Shown here one piece after another: positions 1 to 7,342 of a stretch of DNA of 20,182 nucleotides. Made by a program: the position numbers and the translations under genes. The notes below the pieces were generated by a model, which worked only from the letters and a program-made list of their open reading frames with translations, had not been told where the DNA came from and searched no databases. Source of the stretch: Zoogloeaceae bacterium (GTDB taxonomy: Bacteria > Pseudomonadota > Gammaproteobacteria > Burkholderiales > Rhodocyclaceae); contig JAISLJ010000102.1 in the NCBI GenBank assembly GCA_031290955.1, forward strand, positions 1 through 20,182, in the 5' to 3' direction. Numbering within the stretch: the first letter of the stretch is position 1; each line of letters opens with the position of its first letter.

Positions 1-580
1 TTTCGGTCAAAAGCTGCGCCACCGCTTCCAGATCGCCGCGCAGGGAATTCCTGTCGTTCGTGTCGCCATCGTAGTGGCGCGAGCTGACCACCTGCCGCAA
101 GGCGGATTCGCTCTGGATAGCGACGAAATCAGCATGGTTTTCCACATCAAACGTAGCCCGGGCGGTATTCCGGACGCACCAGGCGACAACCGCCGCCACT
201 TCAACCGGATTGCCGGATTTGTCATTGACTTTCAACGTGGCCGTTGTCTGGTTGTAAACGCGCAGGGAAATTTTCTGGCGCTCGCAAAGCGGATTGCACC
301 AGGAAAACCCGGCCCGGCGCAGCGTTCCAGCATAACGCCCAAAAAAGGTGAGCACCACCGCAATATTGGGTTCCAGGATTACGAAGCCACGCAGCGCGAC
401 ACCCAAAATCACCGCGAGCGGCACAGCAACGCCAATGATAATCGGGAAAAACGCGCGACCAAGACTCCAGGCGAACAGCAAGGCCGGGATCAGCAACAGA
501 TAGAAAAAGACGATCAACCAGCCGTCAAGAAAGAAAGCGTCATACTCTCGGGCGCTGGAATGTTCGGAAAGCGTGTTCAT
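1..580 (-). CDS. SPFH/band-7 domain membrane protein, 3' end cut by window
   Basis: Reading leftwards from an ATG at 580-578, the frame stays open for about 193 codons to the window edge, so the C-terminal part is missing. An AAAGGA ribosome binding site sits just upstream. After a short polar N-terminus there are two hydrophobic segments (about residues 17-40 and 45-62). They are followed by the start of an SPFH domain: 'ILEPNIAVVLTFFGRY', then 'GNPVEVAAVVAWCV' and 'QSESALRQ'. These phrases are typical of the stomatin/prohibitin/flotillin superfamily. Such proteins form oligomeric rings on membranes and organise or protect other membrane proteins; the partner here cannot be told. The gene has its own promoter and faces away from the tRNA and ispB intergenic signals only in distance, not in strand. 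Confidence 0.85.
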   Translation of the reverse strand, partial: MNTLSEHSSAREYDAFFLDGWLIVFFYLLLIPALLFAWSLGRAFFPIIIGVAVPLAVILGVALRGFVILEPNIAVVLTFFGRYAGTLRRAGFSWCNPLCERQKISLRVYNQTTATLKVNDKSGNPVEVAAVVAWCVRNTARATFDVENHADFVAIQSESALRQVVSSRHYDGDTNDRNSLRGDLEAVAQLLTE

Positions 581-644
581 GGCAATGTCCTTTCAGGTCC
601 CTTGCGAACGGAAAATGCTGCCAGGATTTGGCAGGGCGTGTCGT

Positions 645-673
645 ATTATGGCAAGCAGGGCATGAAAAGTCAA
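645..673 (-). promoter_or_regulatory. sigma70-type promoter for the SPFH gene
   Basis: On the minus strand, TTGACT (668-673) and CATAAT (645-650) are separated by exactly 17 bases. This places the transcription start near 638 and gives a leader of roughly 58 bases before the ATG at 580. The match is to two hexamers only, with no experimental support. Confidence 0.6.
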
Positions 674-725
674 ACACGGAACCGGTGGATTTGAGGTGTG
701 TGATTGCGGAATGATGGGGCCTCGC

Positions 726-759
726 TTGACCGAAATCCGACTGAGAAGATGTCGGTCAA
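726..759. repeat. 8-bp perfect inverted repeat, 18-base spacer
   Basis: TTGACCGA (726-733) and TCGGTCAA (752-759) are perfect inverted copies. The element lies between the end of tRNA-Pro and the SPFH promoter, about 53 bases upstream of its -35 box. It could be a regulator half-site pair, or the stem of a tRNA-transcript 3' hairpin. No T tract follows on either strand, so it is not a classic intrinsic terminator. Confidence 0.4.
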
Positions 760-817
760 TCTGGAAACCCGAATCTGCCAGGAACTTCCCGAATTCCCGA
801 CAATCCTTCGCAACAGT

Positions 818-894
818 TGGTCGGAGTGACAGGATTTGAACCTGCGACCCCTGCGTCCCGAACGCAGTGCTCTACCGGGCTGAGCTACACTCCG
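818..894 (-). tRNA. tRNA-Pro (anticodon CGG)
   Basis: The minus strand folds as a complete 77-base tRNA with the CCA tail encoded. The acceptor stem CGGAGTG (5') pairs with CACTCCG (3'), followed by discriminator A and CCA. The anticodon stem CTGCG/CGCAG encloses the loop TTCGGGA, giving anticodon CGG for proline codon CCG. The T arm carries GGTTCAAATCC. It lies 76 bases behind the ispB stop codon on the same strand, with no clear promoter of its own. Read-through from ispB is therefore plausible. Confidence 0.97.
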
Positions 895-924
895 ACATAC
901 TTTTGGCTGGCGCGGATCAATGCG

Positions 925-939
925 CTGTCACGGTGACAG
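925..939. repeat. 15-base palindrome in the ispB-tRNA gap
   Basis: CTGTCAC-G-GTGACAG is a perfect palindrome around one central base, centred 38 bases upstream of the tRNA 5' end. As RNA it could form a 6-bp stem with a 3-base loop. As DNA it has the symmetry of a dimer-binding operator. No T run follows, so a terminator is unlikely. Confidence 0.4.
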
Positions 940-970
940 TCTGGTGATCGATGGGTGCGATCCCGACCCG

Positions 971-1936
971 TTAATGGGTACGATCCGCCGCGAAAGCCGC
1001 TAATTCTAGCAGGGCTTTCTTGTATTGTGAATCCGGTAATGGAGAAATCGCCGTTTTTGCCTGTTCCGCTTCCATCTGGGCCACATGGCGGGTGTGGGCG
1101 AGCGCGTCGGTGGCGCGGATGGCGGCGAGGACGGCGGGAAAATCATCGCGGCCCCCCGTCTCGATGGCCCGGCGCACTGCCGCCGCCGCTTCTGGCGCGC
1201 CATGCTGCATGACGTGGATCAGCGGCAGCGTGGGCTTGCCTTCGGCGAGATCGTCGCCCAGATGCTTGCCGGTCTCGGTTTCGTCGGCGGAATAGTCGAG
1301 CACATCATCCACCAATTGGAAGGCCGTTCCCAGATGCATGCCATAGGCCACCAAACCGCGCTCCTCCTCCGGCGTTGCCCCCGCCACGATGGCGCCCAGT
1401 TGCGCGGCGGCCTCGAAAAGCCGCGCGGTCTTGAAGCGGATCACCTTGAGATAGTTGGCCTCATCCACATCCGGATCATGGCAGTTCATCAATTGCAGGA
1501 CTTCCCCCTCGGCAATGACGTTGGTGGCGTCGGAGAGCACCTGCATGGCCCGCAAATTACCGACCTGCACCATCATCTGAAAAGCGCGGGAATGCAGGAA
1601 ATCCCCCGCCAGCACGCTCGCCGCGTTGCCGAACACGACATTTGCGGTTTCCCGGCCACGGCGCAGGGCGGATTCGTCCACCACGTCGTCATGCAGCAGT
1701 GTGGCGGTATGGATGAATTCGATCACTGCCGCCAGCATGTGCTGGTGTTCCCCCCGGTAGCCCAGCGATCCCGCCGCCAGCAAGAGCAGGGAAGGCCGCA
1801 TGCGCTTGCCGCCGCCGGCAATGATGTACTGCGCAACCTGGTTGATGAGCACGACATTGGAATGCAGTTGCGTTTGGATGACGGCATCCACCGCTTTCAT
1901 GTCGTCCCGGATCAAGGCGTAGAATGATTGTTGCAA
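971..1936 (-). CDS. ispB: Octaprenyl diphosphate synthase (polyprenyl synthetase)
   Basis: This 321-residue trans-prenyltransferase extends farnesyl diphosphate with isopentenyl diphosphate units to make the ubiquinone side chain. The first aspartate-rich motif DDVVD is at residues 83-87 and the second, DDVLD, at 210-214. Other family blocks are GGGKRMRP (41-48), 'EFIHTATLLHDDVVDES' and 'AEGEVLQLMN', all very close to Escherichia coli IspB. Length matches the family. The start is TTG at 1936 with no good ribosome binding site. The first internal ATG (residue 13) would remove an N-terminal stretch that E. coli IspB also has, and the promoter at 1968-1997 fits the TTG. In many proteobacteria ispB stands divergent from rplU-rpmA; here its upstream neighbour is the DUF805 gene instead. 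Confidence 0.95.
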   Translation of the reverse strand: MQQSFYALIRDDMKAVDAVIQTQLHSNVVLINQVAQYIIAGGGKRMRPSLLLLAAGSLGYRGEHQHMLAAVIEFIHTATLLHDDVVDESALRRGRETANVVFGNAASVLAGDFLHSRAFQMMVQVGNLRAMQVLSDATNVIAEGEVLQLMNCHDPDVDEANYLKVIRFKTARLFEAAAQLGAIVAGATPEEERGLVAYGMHLGTAFQLVDDVLDYSADETETGKHLGDDLAEGKPTLPLIHVMQHGAPEAAAAVRRAIETGGRDDFPAVLAAIRATDALAHTRHVAQMEAEQAKTAISPLPDSQYKKALLELAAFAADRTH

Positions 1937-1967
1937 GGAAAACTCTTGGAGAGGGTCGAAAGCACGG

Positions 1968-1997
1968 ATGATAGAAGCCTGCCCTTGAAAACGTCAA
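1968..1997 (-). promoter_or_regulatory. sigma70-type promoter for ispB
   Basis: On the minus strand, TTGACG (1992-1997) and TATCAT (1968-1973) are 18 bases apart. This predicts a start near 1961 and a leader of about 25 bases to the TTG codon at 1936. The short leader without a strong Shine-Dalgarno is consistent with modest translation. Confidence 0.5.
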
Positions 1998-2072
1998 GCG
2001 TGAATGGCATGCGTGTCAATCACGAACAGGAATATTCGGTAGCTTGATGCTTCCTTGCGAGCAAGGGACGCC

Positions 2073-2127
2073 CCCCCCCCGCGCTCGCCGGTATCCGGGT
2101 CTTCCGCGAGCGCGTCAAGCGGGGGGG
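2073..2127 (-). terminator. GC-rich hairpin directly after the DUF805 gene
   Basis: CGCGCTCGC (2080-2088) pairs perfectly with GCGAGCGCG (2106-2114) across a 17-base loop. Below it the C tract 2071-2080 can pair with seven Gs (2121-2127), leaving a 6-base bulge. The element begins at the base after the DUF805 stop codon. No U tract follows on the minus strand. It may end transcription weakly, protect the 3' end, or simply be a GC-rich secondary structure. Confidence 0.4.
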
Positions 2128-3486
2128 TCAGCGGGCAGTGAGCATGGCGATCGTACCGCTGATCACGGTAAAGACAAAAAGCCCGGCAAGAACTGTGACT
2201 CCGGTGCTGTTGGGCGGCGGCGGCGGGCCATAGTCGTTTGTCAGATCATCGCCAGGCTTGAGCAGAAGAAACAACGTAAAAAATCCAGCGATGACCGGGA
2301 TAAAGATCAGCACGGCCAGCCATCCTGGCATGTCCGCATCATGCAAACGCCGGATGGTCAACACGACATCTGCCACAAGGAACGCGCCTCCAACGGCAAC
2401 CACCAGCAGCATGCCCAGCGGAGGGAGAAACGCGACAACAAAGCCGACGAAAACAGCAACCGGTATGAGCAGCAAAATGACCGCCATCAACCACCCGGCG
2501 TAGCGGACGCGCCCCAGGCGTCCATCGACGCTGAAGATTTCGAGGTCGCAATATTCCGGTTCCTCTTTTCGTTCCGCTTCCAGCGCCTCCATGGCCTGCC
2601 GGGTGGGCGGGACGTAGCCGCGTTCTTCCACGCCCTCCTGCGCGCGCGGTGCGACGGACACAAGGGCGGGATCGGGCGCCTTGATGAGGGTCTGGATCAG
2701 CGGCTTGCGATACGCCATATCCTTCTCGCGGATCTCGATGCGCTTGTTTTTCGTGTCGATGTTCAGGAAAAGTTCGCTGTAGAGCGCCTCGTTCCCTTCC
2801 TCGAAGAAGAGTTTGAACTTGTACTGCCCCGGCACATCCAGATCAACGGGCGCGTCGTTCATCGAATAGACCGTCGTCTTCACGACATTGGCAGTGAAAC
2901 GCTGGTCGGTCGGAAAACCGTAGAGTTCGCCCAGCACATGGACAAAGCGGTCGCTCTCCTCACCCTTGGCGCGCAGGCGCGCGCCCTCGCGCACAAAACC
3001 ATCCCGGGTGGGTTGCCCATTCACGATGCCAGCGGGCATTTTGCTCGTGACGGCAAGGCGAAAACCCACTGGCTTGCCCTGGTGAAGGCCACGCACCTCG
3101 AAAAAGTGGGAATCCCCTTTTTTGTTCACATTGGTGATGGCGAAGAAAAGATCGACGAAACCATCGCCCTCCTCCTGCATGCGTGCTGTGATTTCCTCCG
3201 GCTGCGGCGTGGCGGGCGCGGGCGGAATGGTGGGCTTCGGCGGGCCGGAATTGGCGTTTTCCTTGCGGGCAATCGCGCCAGCATCCAGCAGCGCCTTGAT
3301 GTAGCGGTTGGCGGCGGCCTCGGAAAGCTCTCGCTTGATGACGACAGTGCGGTCGGCGAACAGACCCTCAATCCGCGCCAGATCGCACTTGAACAGCCGC
3401 GCCAGGTTTTCCTTTACTTCCTGCTCCGGCTTGTCGATGACGATCAGGCCATCGAACACGACATTGAAACGAGCTTCCTCCGCCAT
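2128..3486 (-). CDS. Hypothetical three-part protein with C-terminal DUF805 membrane domain
   Basis: The 452-residue product has three visible parts. Residues about 5-75 form a small domain ('VKENLARLFKCDLARIEGLF', 'VVIKRELSEAAANRYIKALL'). I know it as a recurring but uncharacterised N-terminal module in proteobacterial membrane proteins. The middle, about 85-310, is soluble, rich in beta-strand-like sequence and unrecognised. The C-terminus carries four to five hydrophobic segments with the DUF805 signature 'IRRLHDADMPGW' and 'LKPGDDLTNDYG', then a proline run and a last helix. DUF805 has no known activity. The start ATG at 3486 has GGGAGA upstream, and a promoter is visible. It is transcribed alone, divergent from the carboxypeptidase gene. 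A role in the envelope is inferred only from the membrane domain. Confidence 0.8.
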   Translation of the reverse strand: MAEEARFNVVFDGLIVIDKPEQEVKENLARLFKCDLARIEGLFADRTVVIKRELSEAAANRYIKALLDAGAIARKENANSGPPKPTIPPAPATPQPEEITARMQEEGDGFVDLFFAITNVNKKGDSHFFEVRGLHQGKPVGFRLAVTSKMPAGIVNGQPTRDGFVREGARLRAKGEESDRFVHVLGELYGFPTDQRFTANVVKTTVYSMNDAPVDLDVPGQYKFKLFFEEGNEALYSELFLNIDTKNKRIEIREKDMAYRKPLIQTLIKAPDPALVSVAPRAQEGVEERGYVPPTRQAMEALEAERKEEPEYCDLEIFSVDGRLGRVRYAGWLMAVILLLIPVAVFVGFVVAFLPPLGMLLVVAVGGAFLVADVVLTIRRLHDADMPGWLAVLIFIPVIAGFFTLFLLLKPGDDLTNDYGPPPPPNSTGVTVLAGLFVFTVISGTIAMLTAR

Positions 3487-3522
3487 GATGAAACCATCTC
3501 CCGCAAGATTTGATCGTTGCTC

Positions 3523-3552
3523 ATTCTAATGGGAGACATACAGACCGGGCAA
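3523..3552 (-). promoter_or_regulatory. Candidate promoter for the DUF805 gene
   Basis: On the minus strand, TTGCCC (3547-3552) and TAGAAT (3523-3528) are 18 bases apart, about 37 bases upstream of the ATG at 3486. The -35 match is imperfect. Confidence 0.4.
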
Positions 3553-3736
3553 GGGACAGGAAGGCTCTCGCCGCATTCGCATCTGGATTTCATGATTCCT
3601 GCCCTCTTTTTCCTGCCTTCTTTTCCGGAAAACCATCCCGCAAGATTGCGCGCGGCGTTTCTTCCGGTTGGAAATTCATTGGCAGGCCAAGTGCCGCAGG
3701 TGGACGAAGGATTCCCGCCTTTGCGTCGCCTCTGGG

Positions 3737-3742
3737 TATAAT
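3737..3742 (+). promoter_or_regulatory. Perfect -10 box (TATAAT) for the carboxypeptidase operon
   Basis: TATAAT at 3737-3742 stands 34 bases before the ATG at 3777. No convincing -35 hexamer lies 16-18 bases upstream, so an activator or a non-canonical -35 may be needed. The 290-base divergent gap (3487-3776) otherwise shows only the opposite promoter and a doubtful small open frame. Confidence 0.5.
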
Positions 3743-3776
3743 CTCTCGCTTCCTTTTTCCGATCCGGATTGTCCCG

Positions 3777-4919
3777 ATGTCCTTTTGTCCGCAACGTCTT
3801 TTCGTGTTCCTGGCATTCCTGATGTTTTCCACCTTTCTCCCGGCGCAGTCGCAGCAGACACCGCCGGTGCTGGCGGCGAAATCATGGGTGTTGCTCGAGT
3901 ACTCCTCCGGGCAAGTCCTCGCCAGCCAGAACGCCGACCAACGGCTGGAACCCGCCTCCCTCACCAAGCTGATGACGGCTTACATCACCTTTTCTGCCCT
4001 GCGTCAAAAGCGGCTTGCCCTGGAGGATGCCGTGCCGGTTTCCGAGAAGGCATGGCGCATGGGCGGCTCGCGGATGTTCATCAAGGTGGGCGACAAGGTG
4101 CGCGTGGAAGACTTGATCCAGGGCATGATCGTGCAGTCCGGCAATGACGCGAGTGTCGCCCTGGCCGAGGCCATCGCCGGGGACGAGACGCGCTTCGTGA
4201 CGATGATGAACCAGGAGGCCGCGCGCCTGGGCCTCTCCTCCACCCGTTTCCGGAACGCGACCGGCATGCCCGATCCCGAGCACCTTGCCACGGCGAGCGA
4301 CCTTGCCCGGCTTGCATCCGCCCTCATCCGCGATTTCCCCGAAGAATATGCCCGCTATTATTCCCTGCGCGAATTTCGCTACAACAATATCACCCAAGCC
4401 AACCGCAATCGCCTCCTGGCGCTGGATGCCTCGGTGGATGGCGTCAAGACCGGCTCCACCGAGGCGGCGGGCTTCTGCCTCATCGCTTCCGCCCAGCGTG
4501 GCGGGCGGCGACTTCTCTCCGTCGTCCTGGGCACGGCCTCCGAAGCCGCGCGCACCCAGGAATCACTGAAACTCCTCAACTGGGGCTACCAGGCGTTCGA
4601 TGCCGTGCGGCTCTATGCCGCGCATGCGCCCATTTCCACCTTCAAGGTCTGGAAGGGAAATGTTTCCGAAGTCCCGGTGGGCCTGGACCATGATCTCATC
4701 ATTGCCGTCCCCAGGGGGCGCGAGGATACGCTGAAAGCGGAACTCGTTTCCCGGCAGCCCCTGATCGCCCCGGTGCAGGCGGGCGAGCACATCGGCACGC
4801 TGAAACTCTCGCTGGACGGCAAGCCCTACGGCGAGTATCCAGTCAAGCCGCTGGAGCCGGTACGGATCGGCGGCTGGTTCCGACGCCTGATCGACACCAT
4901 CCGCCTCTGGTTTGCGTAA
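3777..4919 (+). CDS. dacA: D-alanyl-D-alanine carboxypeptidase, PBP5/6 class
   Basis: This 380-residue low-molecular-weight penicillin-binding protein removes the terminal D-alanine from peptidoglycan pentapeptides in the periplasm. A signal peptide covers about residues 1-25. The three serine-peptidase S11 motifs are intact: S61-L-T-K64, S121-G-N123 and K224-T-G226. The C-terminal beta domain follows. The protein ends in an amphipathic helix rich in Trp/Arg ('WFRRLIDTIRLWF') that anchors this class to the outer face of the inner membrane. The open frame extends upstream of 3777, but the ATG at 3777 is the one directly followed by the signal peptide, and the TATAAT lies just before it. Family symbol could equally be dacC. 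ybeD follows after 14 bases. Confidence 0.93.
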   Translation: MSFCPQRLFVFLAFLMFSTFLPAQSQQTPPVLAAKSWVLLEYSSGQVLASQNADQRLEPASLTKLMTAYITFSALRQKRLALEDAVPVSEKAWRMGGSRMFIKVGDKVRVEDLIQGMIVQSGNDASVALAEAIAGDETRFVTMMNQEAARLGLSSTRFRNATGMPDPEHLATASDLARLASALIRDFPEEYARYYSLREFRYNNITQANRNRLLALDASVDGVKTGSTEAAGFCLIASAQRGGRRLLSVVLGTASEAARTQESLKLLNWGYQAFDAVRLYAAHAPISTFKVWKGNVSEVPVGLDHDLIIAVPRGREDTLKAELVSRQPLIAPVQAGEHIGTLKLSLDGKPYGEYPVKPLEPVRIGGWFRRLIDTIRLWFA

Positions 4920-4933
4920 AACGGAAAAGGACG

Positions 4934-5206
4934 ATGACAGAGACCACGCCGGATGCAGATTCCCTCTATCCCTGCGCCTTCCCTGTAAAAATCATGGGGC
5001 TGGCGGAAGATTCGCTCCCAGGGATCGTGCTGGAGATCGTCGCCCGGCATGATCCCGGCTTCGCGGCGGCGCGCATGGAACGGCGCATGAGTTCCGGCGG
5101 CAAGTACGTGAGCCTGACCTGTACGGTTACGGCAACTTCCCGCGCCATGCTGGATGCGCTCTACCGCGAACTGAGCGCGCATCCGCGCATCCGCTATGTG
5201 CTCTAG
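4934..5206 (+). CDS. ybeD: YbeD/DUF493 (UPF0250) family protein
   Basis: A 90-residue protein with the family's core: 'YPCAFPVKIMG' near the N-terminus, 'SSGGKYVSLTCTVTATS' in the middle and a C-terminal 'LSAHPRIRYVL'. The fold in this family is a small alpha/beta (ferredoxin-like, ACT-resembling) domain, and the biochemical role is not settled. In many proteobacteria it sits, as here, between a dac gene and lipB, which suggests a link to lipoate metabolism or regulation. AAAAGGA before the ATG serves as ribosome binding site. lipB starts 6 bases after its stop, so the two are surely co-transcribed. Confidence 0.9.
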   Translation: MTETTPDADSLYPCAFPVKIMGLAEDSLPGIVLEIVARHDPGFAAARMERRMSSGGKYVSLTCTVTATSRAMLDALYRELSAHPRIRYVL

Positions 5207-5212
5207 CCGACC

Positions 5213-5875
5213 ATGACGCTTGCGATCCGCCGCCTTGGCCTGCGCGACTACCTGCCTGTCTGGGAGGCCATGCGCCAATTCACCGCCGAACGGACGGTGG
5301 AGACTCCGGACGAACTCTGGCTGGTCGAACACCCGCCGGTCTTCACCCTGGGACAGGCGGGCAGGCCGGAACACATCCTCGCGGACATCGGCATTCCCGT
5401 CCTGCACACCGACCGCGGCGGACAAGTGACCTACCACGGCCCCGGACAAGCCATCGTCTATCTCCTCCTTGACCTGCGCCGCCTGCGCCTCAAGGTGCAT
5501 GCGCTCGTGCGCGGCATTGAATCTGCCGTGATCGGCCTGCTGGCGGCGGAAGGTCTCGTCGCCAATCGTCGTTCCGGCGCGCCGGGCGTCTATCTGGGCG
5601 AACACGGCGCGGGAGCCAAGATTGCCTCTTTGGGCCTGCGCATTCGCAACGGTTGCACCTACCACGGCGTGAGTCTCAATGTGCGCATGGATCTTGCCCC
5701 CTTCGCCGCCATCAATCCCTGTGGCCAGCCCGGCCTTGCCGTGACCCAGACTTCCGCGCACGGCATCGCCTTCAGTCCGGAAGCGGCGGGCGAAGCCCTG
5801 TGCGCCGCCCTTGCCGCCTTCCTGGCGCGGCACGAGGCCGGGGCCGCATCACCTGAAAGGAATCTCCCATCATGA
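5213..5875 (+). CDS. lipB: Octanoyl-[acyl carrier protein]:protein N-octanoyltransferase
   Basis: The 220-residue enzyme moves octanoyl groups from acyl carrier protein to lipoyl domains of 2-oxoacid dehydrogenases and the glycine cleavage H protein, the first step of lipoate synthesis. The signature 'DRGGQVTYHGPGQ' is at 67-79. The catalytic pair is K136 (in 'GAKIASLG') and C170 (in 'INPCG'), matching K135/C169 of E. coli LipB. Start ATG lies 6 bases after ybeD. Its stop overlaps the next start as ATGA. The expected partner lipoyl synthase lipA does not follow and must be elsewhere. Confidence 0.96.
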   Translation: MTLAIRRLGLRDYLPVWEAMRQFTAERTVETPDELWLVEHPPVFTLGQAGRPEHILADIGIPVLHTDRGGQVTYHGPGQAIVYLLLDLRRLRLKVHALVRGIESAVIGLLAAEGLVANRRSGAPGVYLGEHGAGAKIASLGLRIRNGCTYHGVSLNVRMDLAPFAAINPCGQPGLAVTQTSAHGIAFSPEAAGEALCAALAAFLARHEAGAASPERNLPS

Positions 5876-7221
5876 ACCAGGAACGAATCGACCACTGGAC
5901 ACAGCTTCTTTCCTCCGAGCGGCTGGGTGCGGGCGCGGCGCCGGGGCGTCCGGAGCGCACCGCCTTCCAGCAGGATTACGACCGCATCGTCTTCACTTCC
6001 GCCTTCCGGCGATTGAAGGACAAGACCCAGGTGTTCCCGCTCTCGCGCAGCGACTACGTGCGCACCCGGCTGACGCACAGTCTGGAGGCAAGCTGCGCCG
6101 GGCGCTCGCTGGGCGTTGCCGTCGGGCGGGAGATCATCGACCGGCATGGACTTACCGGCGTGGAAGCGGCGGATTTCGGGGCCATCGTCGCGGCGGCCTG
6201 TCTGGCGCACGACATCGGCAACCCGCCCTTCGGCCACGCCGGGGAAGATGCCATCCGCGAATGGTTCAAGGCTTCCGGCCTGTTTGAACGCTACGATCTC
6301 ACTTTGGCGGAACAGGCGGATCTGGCGCGTTTCGAGGGGAACGCCCAAGGCTTTCGCATCCTCACCCGCCTGCAAAGCCCGGCCAATCCCGGCCTGCAAC
6401 TGACGGGCGCGGTGCTCGCCACCTTCACGAAATATCCGCGCGCCTCGCGCATTTCCGCGCCGCTTTCCGGCAACAGCGGCAAGAAGTTCGGTTTTTTCCA
6501 GGAAGATGCCCCAGCCTTCACGTGGGTGGCAAAGACCACGGGATTGCGCGCGCGCCTGCCGGACGAGGCATGGCATCGACATCCGCTCGCCTTTCTCGTG
6601 GAAGTGGCGGATGACACCTGCTACCTGATCGTCGATCTGGAGGATGCCTCCCGGCTCGGCTTCGTCAGCGCCCAGGATGCGGAGACGCTGCTTGCCGACC
6701 TGGCGAGCAACGACATCAACGAGGGGCGGCTGGCGCGCATGTTCGAGGCCAAGGAACGTATCGAATACCTGCGCGCCAAGGCCATCGGCCGTCTCCTGAA
6801 GAGCGCGGCGGCGGTCTTCCTGGAGCATGAGGCGGAGATCCTCTCTGGCGCTTTCGATTCCGACCTGCTGGAGGCTTCCCCCGCCGCCACGCCCTTGCAG
6901 GCGGTGAAAAAGCTCGCCTGCGAACAGATCTACGTGGCCCGTCCGGCGCTGGAGATCGAGACGGCGGGTTTTGAGGTGCTGGGCGGCCTCCTGTCGCTTT
7001 TCGTTGCCGCCGTCGAAGCGGGCGCGGGCGCAATCCCCATGACCACCCGCGAGCGCATGCTGTTGAAACTCCTGCCCCGCCAATTCCTCGGCCCGGAAGG
7101 CAAACCCAGCCCCGACCCCTACCAACGTTTCATGCGCATCACCGACTTCGTGACGGGCATGACGGATTCCTACGCCGTCAACCTCTACCGCAAACTGAAA
7201 GGCATCGACCTGCCGGGATAA
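5872..7221 (+). CDS. dgt: Deoxyguanosinetriphosphate triphosphohydrolase (HD-domain dGTPase)
   Basis: The 449-residue enzyme belongs to the dNTP triphosphohydrolase family, which cleaves dGTP, and in some members other dNTPs, to nucleoside and triphosphate. HD metal ligands are visible: H69 ('RTRLTHSLE'), H113-D114 ('LAHDIGNPPFGHAGE') and a later Asp in 'VEVADDTCYLIVDLED'. 'YDRIVFTSAFRRLKDKTQV' is the typical N-terminal block. It is shorter than E. coli Dgt (about 505 residues). Start overlaps the lipB stop by four bases, so translation is coupled. In phage biology some relatives limit dNTP pools, but this one sits in a housekeeping operon and I infer nucleotide-pool control. The following gene has its own promoter after 121 bases. 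Confidence 0.95.
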   Translation: MNQERIDHWTQLLSSERLGAGAAPGRPERTAFQQDYDRIVFTSAFRRLKDKTQVFPLSRSDYVRTRLTHSLEASCAGRSLGVAVGREIIDRHGLTGVEAADFGAIVAAACLAHDIGNPPFGHAGEDAIREWFKASGLFERYDLTLAEQADLARFEGNAQGFRILTRLQSPANPGLQLTGAVLATFTKYPRASRISAPLSGNSGKKFGFFQEDAPAFTWVAKTTGLRARLPDEAWHRHPLAFLVEVADDTCYLIVDLEDASRLGFVSAQDAETLLADLASNDINEGRLARMFEAKERIEYLRAKAIGRLLKSAAAVFLEHEAEILSGAFDSDLLEASPAATPLQAVKKLACEQIYVARPALEIETAGFEVLGGLLSLFVAAVEAGAGAIPMTTRERMLLKLLPRQFLGPEGKPSPDPYQRFMRITDFVTGMTDSYAVNLYRKLKGIDLPG

Positions 7222-7301
7222 GGCTGATGTCGCATCCCGCGTCCCGTCCGCAGCGCCCGCGTGTGCCGGGTTCTGCGCCCATCCGGAACGAAAGCCCAAA
7301 C

Positions 7302-7312
7302 TGATATAGAAT
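7302..7312 (+). promoter_or_regulatory. Extended -10 promoter for the HSP90-like gene
   Basis: TGATATAGA (7302-7310) fits an extended -10 (TGn then TATAGA), about 33 bases before the ATG at 7343. No good -35 is seen. The core CTGATATA is shared with the promoter before the FHA gene (11706-11713). Confidence 0.4.
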
Positions 7313-7342
7313 TGCCATTTTTCCGTTGCCCAGAAGCCGCTC

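Noticed and set aside
74..694. Plus-strand open frame over the SPFH gene
   Set aside because: The opposite strand encodes a clear SPFH domain with promoter and ribosome site.
1085..1927. Long open frame antisense to ispB
   Set aside because: Its product resembles nothing, is rich in His/Gln/Arg as expected from mirrored GC-rich codons, and ispB on the other strand is certain.
2044..3513. 489-codon open frame on the plus strand opposite the DUF805 gene
   Set aside because: Low-complexity composition and no ribosome site; the minus-strand gene has DUF805 motifs, a promoter and a ribosome site.
3444..3593. Possible 49-residue minus-strand ORF with CxC...CPVC, zinc-knuckle-like, in the DUF805 leader
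   Set aside because: An AGGA lies just upstream, but the frame overlaps the DUF805 start, contains that gene's predicted promoter and uses rare AGA codons. Four cysteines in 18 residues is suggestive but not enough; conservation in relatives would revive it.
7285..7310. GGAAC before the HSP90-like gene as a sigmaE -35, or a heat-shock sigma32 promoter
   Set aside because: No sigmaE -10 lies at the right distance and no CTTGAAA/CCCCAT pair is present; the extended -10 is the simpler reading.
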